This document shows, one piece after another, positions 1-4,306 of a stretch of DNA of 5,620 nt. The notes beneath the pieces were generated by a model. The model had not been told where the DNA came from and did no database searches. It saw only the letters and a list, made by a program, of their open reading frames with translations. Made by a program: the position numbers and the translations under genes. Positions within the stretch are counted from its first letter, which is position 1. Every line of letters starts with the position of its first letter. Source of the DNA: JANQPA01 sp964628385 (GTDB lineage: Bacteria > Bacteroidota > Bacteroidia > Chitinophagales > Saprospiraceae); assembly GCA_964628385.1 (NCBI GenBank), contig CAZVOD010000145.1, positions 1-5,620 on the forward strand. Reading direction: 5' to 3'.

Positions 1-27
1 CCATTCGGAGAATGGTTGAGATACTGA
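1..27 (+). CDS. Possible C-terminal tail of a gene entering from the left edge
   Basis: Reading frame 1 from the first base gives PFGEWLRY followed by TGA at 25-27. The stop runs directly into the strong hairpin at 27-74, which is where a terminator for a plus-strand gene would sit. Only eight residues are visible, so no family can be named. A second frame also stops early (HSENG, stop at 17-19), so the choice of frame rests only on the position of the hairpin. The stretch also contains a short inverted repeat (CCATTC, GGA, GAATGG at 1-15). Confidence 0.25.
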   Translation, partial: PFGEWLRY

Positions 28-74
28 AAAAAAGCTCCCCCCTTCTGGCGAAAGCTGGAGGGGGGGCTTTTTTT
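27..74. terminator. Strong bidirectional rho-independent terminator
   Basis: Seven A residues and GC (27-35) pair with GC and seven T residues (66-74). They enclose a C-rich arm (37-42) facing a G run (60-66), and the structure can close on a GCGAAAGC tetraloop (48-55). One or two bases around 36-37 must bulge. The left A tract becomes a U tract in minus-strand RNA and the right T tract serves plus-strand RNA, so it can end transcription both ways. It lies 28 bases beyond the stop of the minus-strand membrane-protein gene and directly after the possible plus-strand gene end at 27. Confidence 0.9.
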
Positions 75-102
75 ATGAGTTGAATCTAATGTAAGATAGA
101 GC

Positions 103-336
103 TTAGGGTTGTTTCTTTTTGAAATCTGTCTGAGCGATATAGATAATGATTATGCCGAAGAAGATCATGAGGATGCGGATGATGAATCCAGTGAGGGGGC
201 CAAAGTTATCAATCCAGATCAGAAAAGATAATTTAGCACCAACTACACTAAGAACTAGGGCAAGAAACCCAACGCCCGCCAATAGAAAGCCAACTAAAGT
301 ATATAGTCCTCTGTTTTTGTTCATGTTAAAATTCAT
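103..336 (-). CDS. Small two-helix membrane protein, function unknown
   Basis: This is a 77-residue protein with two hydrophobic segments, about residues 11-34 and 48-68. A short polar link holding IDNFGP joins them, and the protein ends in a basic tail (DFKKKQP). It has no cleavable signal peptide or catalytic motif; an inner-membrane hairpin protein is the natural reading. A second Met at residue 5 (MNKNRGLY) is an equally good start. The leader before the first Met is A-rich (AAAAAAGAAAA) with no Shine-Dalgarno sequence, as is common in Bacteroidota. The gene is monocistronic here: a strong terminator follows it and it diverges from the lyase gene. Length, regular hydrophobic pattern and flanking signals support a real gene; I do not recognise a named family, and the opposite-strand frame is much less protein-like. 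Confidence 0.8.
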   Translation of the reverse strand: MNFNMNKNRGLYTLVGFLLAGVGFLALVLSVVGAKLSFLIWIDNFGPLTGFIIRILMIFFGIIIIYIAQTDFKKKQP

Positions 337-360
337 TTTTCTTTTTTAAAGGTTTTTTCC

Positions 361-383
361 ATTAAAAATGTTGACATTTTAAT
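361..383. promoter_or_regulatory. Inverted repeat in the divergent intergenic region, possible operator
   Basis: AAAATGT (365-371), spacer TG, ACATTTT (374-380) is a perfect 7-base inverted repeat. If one A is bulged it extends to ATTAAAAATGT against ACATTTTAAT (361-383). It lies about 25 bases upstream of the start of the minus-strand membrane-protein gene and within the region shared with the divergent lyase gene. The short 2-base spacer suits a DNA-binding dimer better than an RNA hairpin loop. It is AT-rich, so chance is possible, and I cannot assign it to a regulator. Confidence 0.35.
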
Positions 384-557
384 AGATCTTAGTGGTCAAA
401 TTATTAGCCATATTTCGAAGAAGGGGAGTGGCGCAGCTAAGTGATTTAGGGCCAAAGCTTTTCTAAGGGCAGGTAGAGTAAGTTTTTCAACTCATTTCAA
501 TATCTTCGGAACATGTCTGATAAGTTCAGCTGTAACATACAAAGCTCTAACCAAATT

Positions 558-1409
558 ATGATAAAACTTATAGAATGCCCAAGAGATGCTATGCAGGGGT
601 TAAAACCCTTTATTCCTACCGAAACAAAAGCCAGATATATCAATAGTTTATTGAAAGTAGGCTTTCATACAATTGACTTTGGTAGCTTTGTTTCTCCAAA
701 AGCTATTCCTCAAATGAGAGATACTGCTCAGGTTTTAGAAAAGCTGGAGCTGGAAAAAACAAATACGAGGCTCTTGGCTATTGTAGCCAATAAGAGAGGA
801 GCAAACGATGCAGCTGCATTCGACCAAATTTCATACCTCGGATATCCCTTTTCTATTTCAGAAACTTTCCAACTCCGAAATACAAATGCTACGATAGAAG
901 AATCACTGGACCGGGTAAAGATCATTCAGGATATTTGTCTGAAAGCCAGTAAAGAGCTGGTATTATATGTATCTATGGGATTTGGTAACCCCTACGGAGA
1001 TCCGTGGAACGTAGAAATCGTCCAGAAATGGGTTGATCTCTTAAAAGATTTGGGGATTAATATTTTCCAATTATCAGATACTATCGGTGTAGCCAATCCG
1101 ATAAACATAGAATATCTGTTCAGTCATTTGATTGATGCTTACCCGGGTCTGGAAATAGGTGCTCATTTCCATACACAGGCCCACAACTGGAAAGAAAAAA
1201 TACAGACGGCTCATAAAAATGGCTGCAAACGTTTTGACGGTGCTATTAGGGGTTTTGGAGGCTGTCCCATGGCTAAAGACGACCTTACCGGTAATATGCC
1301 AACCGAACACCTGGTAAGCTATTTTAAATCAGAAAATGTAGAAACAGGAATAGATGAATCTTTATTTCAGAATTCAATGGGGATGGTATACGATATATTT
1401 CCAGTGTAG
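558..1409 (+). CDS. Hydroxymethylglutaryl-CoA lyase (DRE-TIM metallolyase family)
   Basis: It is predicted to cleave HMG-CoA into acetyl-CoA and acetoacetate in the cytoplasm, the last step of leucine breakdown, using a divalent metal. Numbered from 558 (283 residues, the family's usual size), the TIM-barrel landmarks are ECPRDAMQ (6-13; Arg9 and Asp10), GSFVSPKAIPQM (42-53), LSDTIG (172-177), metal-binding HFH (His203, His205) and GGCPMAKDDLTGN (234-246) with the catalytic-loop Cys236 and Asn246. An in-frame ATG at 513 would add 15 polar residues (MSDKFSCN...). I prefer 558 because the recognisable family N-terminus begins there, although neither start has a good ribosome site. The signature loop is one residue longer than in the human enzyme (CPMAKDDLTGN against CPYAQGASGN), which I recall as usual for Bacteroidota members. 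Some relatives act on other 3-hydroxy-3-methyl acyl-CoAs, so the exact substrate is inferred. It stands alone, with no visible leucine-pathway partners. Confidence 0.9.
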   Translation: MIKLIECPRDAMQGLKPFIPTETKARYINSLLKVGFHTIDFGSFVSPKAIPQMRDTAQVLEKLELEKTNTRLLAIVANKRGANDAAAFDQISYLGYPFSISETFQLRNTNATIEESLDRVKIIQDICLKASKELVLYVSMGFGNPYGDPWNVEIVQKWVDLLKDLGINIFQLSDTIGVANPINIEYLFSHLIDAYPGLEIGAHFHTQAHNWKEKIQTAHKNGCKRFDGAIRGFGGCPMAKDDLTGNMPTEHLVSYFKSENVETGIDESLFQNSMGMVYDIFPV

Positions 1410-1467
1410 GTTTATAATTTTATTTGGAATATATTTTCAGAATTGAGTAAAAAAATTTAAGTTTATC

Positions 1468-1494
1468 ATAAAACAGATTTTATTTCTGTTTTGT
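1468..1494 (+). terminator. AT-rich hairpin after the lyase gene, possible terminator
   Basis: AAAACAGA (1470-1477) and TCTGTTTT (1485-1492) pair perfectly around a 7-base loop. The stem extends to 10 pairs through one T-G wobble and an A-T pair. It lies about 60 bases past the lyase stop. The 3' arm carries TTTT, but no clean U tract follows, so this may be a weak first terminator ahead of the much stronger one at 1542-1567. Confidence 0.35.
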
Positions 1495-1541
1495 AAATAC
1501 GAGGTGAGATTTGTTTCAGCCAAATGGTGTACATATAAATT

Positions 1542-1567
1542 AAGCCTTTCCCGAGAGGGAAAGGCTT
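1542..1567. terminator. Bidirectional terminator between the convergent lyase and groEL genes
   Basis: AAGCCTTTCCC (1542-1552), loop GAGA, GGGAAAGGCTT (1557-1567) is a perfect 11-base-pair stem with a 4-base loop. In the plus direction the T run extends to 1569. In the minus direction the stem is followed by AATTTAT, 23 bases after the groEL stop. It is well placed to end the groESL transcript and to stop read-through from the lyase. Confidence 0.88.
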
Positions 1568-1589
1568 TTATTATCTTAAGGCGTTGTGA

Positions 1590-3227
1590 TTACATCATAC
1601 CTGGCATACCACCTGGCATACCACCACCAGCAGAACCTGCAGACTCAGGCTCAGGCAAGTCGTTTATCACACACTCAGTAGTAAGTACCATACCTGAAAT
1701 AGATACCGCATTTTCCAAAGCTATGCGCGTAACCTTAGTTGGGTCAATAACACCTGCTTTTTTCAAATCTTCAAACTTATCGGTACGTGCGTTATAACCG
1801 GTACTGCCTTTACTGTTCATTACTCTTTGAAGTACAACCGAACCTTCTACACCAGCGTTATCTGCAATGGTGCGAAGTGGTGCTTCTAAAGCTTTTTTAA
1901 CAATTTGCATCCCGATCGTCTCGTCTTCATTACTACCTTTAGCATTCTTCAGTGAAGCGATAGCTCTTACTAGGGCTACACCACCACCGGCAACAATACC
2001 CTCTTCTACGGCCGCTCTGGTTGCGTGTAGGGCATCATCAACGCGATCTTTCTTTTCTTTCATTTCTACTTCAGTAGGTGCACCTACATAAAGAACAGCA
2101 ACACCGCCTGACAATTTCGCCAAACGCTCCTGTAACTTTTCACGATCATAATCAGAGGTAGTGTTTTCAACCTGCTGCTTGATCTGGCTGATACGAGCAT
2201 GGATAACTTCTTCAGTTCCTCTACCGTTAACGATAGTGGTATTATCTTTGTCAATAGTTATTTTCTCAGCAGAACCAAGGTGCTCGACTTCTGTATTTTC
2301 CAGCTTATATCCCTTCTCTTCAGAAATTACGGTACCACCAGTCAATACTGCAATATCTTCCAGCATTGCTTTACGGCGATCACCAAAGCCAGGAGCTTTT
2401 ACAGCTACTACTTTCAATTGGGCACGTAAACGGTTAACCACCAACACACCTAATGCCTGGCTTTCTATATCTTCTGCAATAATCAACAGCGGACGTCCGG
2501 CCTGTACAACTTTCTCAAGTATAGGCACAATATCCTGCATGTTGGAAATTTTCTTATCATAGATGAGGATATAAGGATCATCGTACTCCGTGATCATGTC
2601 TTCAGCATTGGTAACGAAGTATGGAGATAGATATCCGCGGTCAAACTGCATACCCAATACTTCCTCAACGTAGGTATCCGTACCCTTGGCTTCCTCAACG
2701 GTGATAACACCATCTTTGGATACACGCTTCATAGAGTCTGCTATTAATCCGCCAATTTCATCGTCGTTATTGGCAGAAATAGCACCTACCTGACGAATTT
2801 TCTCAAAATCATCACCAATTACTTCTGATTGTTCCTGAAGGTCGGATATCACAAGCTTTAGCGCTTTATCCATGCCTCTCTTGAGGTCCATAGGGTTGGC
2901 TCCGGCAGTTACGTTCTTAAGTCCTGCCTTTATCATAGCTTGTGCCAAAACAGTAGCAGTGGTAGTTCCATCACCGGCAATGTCAGCCGTTTTGGAAGCT
3001 ACTTCTTTTACCATCTGTGCGCCCATATTTTCTACAGCATCTTCCAGCTCGATTTCCTTAGCTACTGTAACTCCATCTTTGGTTATCTGTGGAGCGCCAA
3101 AGCTTTTTTGAATGACAACATTGCGGCCTTTCGGTCCCAATGTTACTTTCACTGCGTCTGCAAGTGTATCAACACCCTTACTTAACCGTTCCCGGGCATT
3201 GCGATCAAAGCTAATTTCTTTAGCCAT
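1590..3227 (-). CDS. groEL: Chaperonin GroEL (60 kDa, Hsp60)
   Basis: This is the large chaperonin subunit. It forms a double ring of fourteen in the cytoplasm that encloses non-native proteins and refolds them in ATP-driven cycles with GroES. The 545 residues match the family length and the sequence aligns end to end with E. coli GroEL. Visible landmarks are KVTLGPKGRNV (27-37), ITKDG (48-52), the ATP-binding AGDGTTTATVLA (84-95), the hydrolytic Asp398 in RVDDALHATR (395-404) and the Cpn60 signature AAVEEGIVAGGG (405-416). The flexible C-terminus is GGGMPGGMPGMM, a proline-containing variant of the GGM repeat. The start ATG is preceded by an A-rich leader (AAAATCAAAACAAAAT) with no Shine-Dalgarno sequence. 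The gene follows groES after 54 bases, surely on the same transcript, and ends ahead of a bidirectional terminator. Nothing is truncated or missing, so it should be functional. Confidence 0.99.
   Translation of the reverse strand: MAKEISFDRNARERLSKGVDTLADAVKVTLGPKGRNVVIQKSFGAPQITKDGVTVAKEIELEDAVENMGAQMVKEVASKTADIAGDGTTTATVLAQAMIKAGLKNVTAGANPMDLKRGMDKALKLVISDLQEQSEVIGDDFEKIRQVGAISANNDDEIGGLIADSMKRVSKDGVITVEEAKGTDTYVEEVLGMQFDRGYLSPYFVTNAEDMITEYDDPYILIYDKKISNMQDIVPILEKVVQAGRPLLIIAEDIESQALGVLVVNRLRAQLKVVAVKAPGFGDRRKAMLEDIAVLTGGTVISEEKGYKLENTEVEHLGSAEKITIDKDNTTIVNGRGTEEVIHARISQIKQQVENTTSDYDREKLQERLAKLSGGVAVLYVGAPTEVEMKEKKDRVDDALHATRAAVEEGIVAGGGVALVRAIASLKNAKGSNEDETIGMQIVKKALEAPLRTIADNAGVEGSVVLQRVMNSKGSTGYNARTDKFEDLKKAGVIDPTKVTRIALENAVSISGMVLTTECVINDLPEPESAGSAGGGMPGGMPGMM
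1599..1622. repeat. 12-base tandem duplication encoding the GroEL tail
   Basis: Two identical copies of ACCTGGCATACC sit head to tail at 1599-1610 and 1611-1622. On the minus strand each encodes Gly-Met-Pro-Gly, giving the MPGGMPG part of the GroEL C-terminus. The repeat is in frame, so gain or loss of a unit would change tail length by four residues without breaking the gene. Confidence 0.8.
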
Positions 3228-3281
3228 ATTTTGTTTTGATTTTTGTTATTTGATAAATAAAAGGATTGAAGGAAAAGCTGA

Positions 3282-3551
3282 TTAAGAAAGGATGACAAGG
3301 ATGTCATCTTCACGCATAATCAGGTAATCTTCTCCGTCGTGATGTAGTTCCTGGCCGGCATATTTGCCGTACAAAACAATATCTCCAACGGATACAGTCA
3401 TTAAGTTTCCATCCTTCCCAGGTCCAACAGCTATTACTTCACCTCTTTGAGGCTTCTCTTTAGCTGTGTCAGGAATGATGATTCCCCCTTTGGTTTTTTC
3501 TTCTGCAGGTGCCGACTTGATAACAACTCTGTCGTTGATGGGTTTCATCAT
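3282..3551 (-). CDS. groES: Co-chaperonin GroES (10 kDa)
   Basis: This is the heptameric lid of the GroEL chamber; it caps the ring after ATP binding and triggers substrate release into the cavity. The 89 residues are slightly short of the usual 94-97 but complete. KPINDRVVIK (3-12) is the conserved first strand. The mobile loop that docks on GroEL is residues 16-32, with the hydrophobic contact triplet III at 24-26 in KGGIIIPDT. GEVIAVGPG (37-45) and VGDIVLYGKYAGQE (55-68) are standard. YLIMREDDILVIL near the end is the usual closing motif. Two adjacent ATG codons begin the gene and either could be used; the family normally has one or two residues before KP, so they cannot be told apart. The gene is first in the groES-groEL operon, with a candidate promoter about 45-75 bases upstream. 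Confidence 0.98.
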   Translation of the reverse strand: MMKPINDRVVIKSAPAEEKTKGGIIIPDTAKEKPQRGEVIAVGPGKDGNLMTVSVGDIVLYGKYAGQELHHDGEDYLIMREDDILVILS

Positions 3552-3596
3552 AGTTGCTCAGGTATTATTTGTTAAAGAAATTAATATAAATACTAT

Positions 3597-3626
3597 CAAA
3601 TAAATATACCACATACGTTATGCCAA
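3597..3626 (-). promoter_or_regulatory. groES: Candidate Bacteroidota-type promoter for groES-groEL
   Basis: On the minus strand TTG (3626-3624), a spacer of exactly 19 bases and TTTATTTG (3604-3597) resemble the primary sigma factor consensus of Bacteroidota (TTG, about 19 bases, TAnnTTTG), with one mismatch in the -7 element. Transcription would start near 3590, leaving a leader of about 40 bases before groES. A perfect TATTTTTG exists at 3631-3624 but has no TTG at the right distance upstream. The call is a pattern match only. Confidence 0.45.
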
Positions 3627-3630
3627 AAAT

Positions 3631-3647
3631 AATTTTGTGACATAATT
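3631..3647. promoter_or_regulatory. Palindrome just upstream of the groES promoter, possible operator
   Basis: AATTTTGTGACATAATT is an odd-length palindrome centred on G3639, with seven of eight base pairs matching and a TGT-N-ACA core. It abuts the candidate -33 element of the groES promoter and overlaps an alternative -7 element by one base. Its position suits a transcription factor site, but the flanks are AT-rich and chance is possible. It does not resemble CIRCE, and no regulator can be named. Confidence 0.3.
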
Positions 3648-3808
3648 TCAGTTTTTGTCAGGCCATGGAAAGTTATAACAAGGATATTTGACCCATTTTG
3701 TCTAGTTTTATTGTCATTTTGACCGCATTTAGTGTCAGGTCAGCTACAGATAGGCCTACAACCCTATATTTTTTACCTCAAAAGGGCTGAAAATATATTT
3801 AACAGGAT

Positions 3809-3827
3809 ATTAATATCGTATATTAAT
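3809..3827 (+). repeat. AT-only inverted repeat followed by a T run
   Basis: ATTAATAT (3809-3816), CGT, ATATTAAT (3820-3827) is a perfect 8-base inverted repeat, with T residues continuing to 3832 on the plus strand. As RNA the stem has no G-C pairs and would be weak, and no plus-strand gene lies upstream to terminate. A protein-binding site or chance in AT-rich DNA are the other readings. Confidence 0.4.
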
Positions 3828-3833
3828 TTTTTG

Positions 3834-3865
3834 AAAAAAAGAAAGCATTCCAAATAAAATTTGGA
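3834..3865 (-). terminator. Probable terminator of the secG transcript
   Basis: On the minus strand TCCAAAT, TTT, ATTTGGA (3865-3849) forms a 7-base-pair hairpin. Four bases later comes TTTCTTTTTTT (3844-3834). The stem is AT-rich and the T tract is slightly displaced, so it is weaker than the other two terminators here. Even so, it is the only hairpin with a T tract on this strand between secG and groES, and it leaves groES to its own promoter. Confidence 0.45.
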
Positions 3866-3910
3866 TTATAAAGATAGGTAAGGAATAAGCAAGAGCTAAA
3901 TACCAATTAC

Positions 3911-4003
3911 TTAGTCTAAAAACTTGAAGGGATTGTCAATATCAAAAGCTGATTCGAAAAGATTGGATGGCAAGATAATCTCGTCCTTCCTGCTTTCTGT
4001 CAT
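3911..4003 (-). CDS. Possible 30-residue small protein directly after secG
   Basis: An ATG at 4003 opens a frame of 30 codons ending in TAA at 3911-3913. The peptide starts MTESRKDE, has an acidic and aromatic end (FESAFDIDNPFKFLD), and uses ordinary mixed codons, unlike the AT-rich filler downstream. It begins 36 bases beyond the secG stop and is in the same frame, with no other stop between. The leader TTTGTTTT is not a ribosome site, and the ATG sits in the loop of the hairpin at 3985-4022. I do not recognise the peptide. It could be a small co-transcribed gene, a remnant of a longer SecG tail, or chance. Confidence 0.22.
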   Translation of the reverse strand: MTESRKDEIILPSNLFESAFDIDNPFKFLD

Positions 4004-4022
4004 AAAACAAATGGCAGGAAGG
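3985..4022 (-). other. GC-rich hairpin just after the secG stop
   Basis: CCTTCCTGC (3985-3993) and GCAGGAAGG (4014-4022) are perfect 9-base complementary arms around a 20-base loop, starting 17 bases past the secG stop codon. No U tract follows on the minus strand (GACGAGATTATC), so it is not a classical terminator. It may protect the 3' end of the secG message, or control the small frame whose ATG (4001-4003) lies in the loop. Confidence 0.5.
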
Positions 4023-4039
4023 GAGAAATATAGCCCTGC

Positions 4040-4303
4040 TTATTCACCAACCAATGGAGCAGTAACCGCAGCCCCGTCGCCAAGGAATAGCGTAGAAGCA
4101 ATGCAAAGTATAAAAATTGTTACAGCAAGATACCAGGTCGCTTTTTCGATGAAATCCGTAGATCTGGCAGCACCGAACATTTGGTTAGCCTGAGCTCCAC
4201 CAAAAGTAGAATCTACTCCTCCTCCTTTCGGATTTTGAATCAAAACTGCACCCATAAGTACTATTCCTATAAGAGCAGAAACAACAGAAAATAAAGTTAA
4301 CAT
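4040..4303 (-). CDS. secG: Protein translocase subunit SecG
   Basis: This is the small accessory subunit of the SecYEG channel; it helps SecA-driven export of proteins across the inner membrane. The 87 residues show the family layout: a first membrane helix at about residues 4-22, the hallmark LIQNPKGGGVDSTFGG (21-36), an amphipathic link with FGAARSTDFIEKATW (43-57), and a second helix at about 57-75. A short tail (GDGAAVTAPLVGE) follows. Length is within the usual range and no residue of the signature is lost. The ATG follows the stop of the upstream 386-residue gene after three bases (TAA ACC ATG), so translation is probably coupled and the start is well fixed. Downstream come a hairpin, a small open frame, and then the groES promoter region. 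Confidence 0.97.
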   Translation of the reverse strand: MLTLFSVVSALIGIVLMGAVLIQNPKGGGVDSTFGGAQANQMFGAARSTDFIEKATWYLAVTIFILCIASTLFLGDGAAVTAPLVGE

Positions 4304-4306
4304 GGT

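Larger units (their letters stand above)
3552..4039. other. Gene-poor interval between secG and groES
   Basis: These 488 bases, strongly AT-rich for much of their length, carry no ORF of normal size that looks coding on either strand. From the secG side they hold a GC-rich hairpin (3985-4022), a 30-codon open frame (3911-4003), a terminator-like hairpin with T tract (3849-3865), an AT-only inverted repeat (3809-3827), and, near groES, a palindrome and a candidate promoter. I looked for CIRCE (TTAGCACTC, nine bases, GAGTGCTAA) and saw none. I see no tRNA-like or known riboswitch-like pattern. The stretch 3660-3800 shows nothing I can name. Confidence 0.7.

Noticed and set aside
146..349. 67-codon plus-strand frame opposite the small membrane protein
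   Set aside because: The Met/Arg-rich product is a typical mirror of a hydrophobic gene; the minus-strand frame has proper helices and a terminator in the right place.
423..460. tRNA-like beginning (GGGGAGTGGCGCAGCTAAGTG)
   Set aside because: No anticodon arm, T-arm (GTTCGA) or matching acceptor 3' end follows at the right distance.
1504..1797. Plus-strand frame across the lyase-groEL terminator
   Set aside because: It runs through the bidirectional terminator and then antisense through the groEL tail; the product is an artefact.
2161..2562. 133-codon open frame on the plus strand inside groEL
   Set aside because: It is wholly antisense to a fully conserved groEL. It is Ser/Thr/Ile-rich, as expected of a mirrored coding strand, with no domain or ribosome site.
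3680..3778. Minus-strand open stretch of about 34 codons with protein-like sequence (ending MGQISLL)
   Set aside because: It has no start codon near its beginning; the only in-frame ATGs give 14 or 7 residues. Such a length is expected by chance.
3552..3800. Search for CIRCE or other known heat-shock operator before groES
   Set aside because: No TTAGCACTC/GAGTGCTAA pair or clear degenerate form was found on either strand.
3924..4193. 89-codon plus-strand frame overlapping secG
   Set aside because: Over half is antisense to secG, the start would be TTG without a ribosome site, and the product has no recognisable features.
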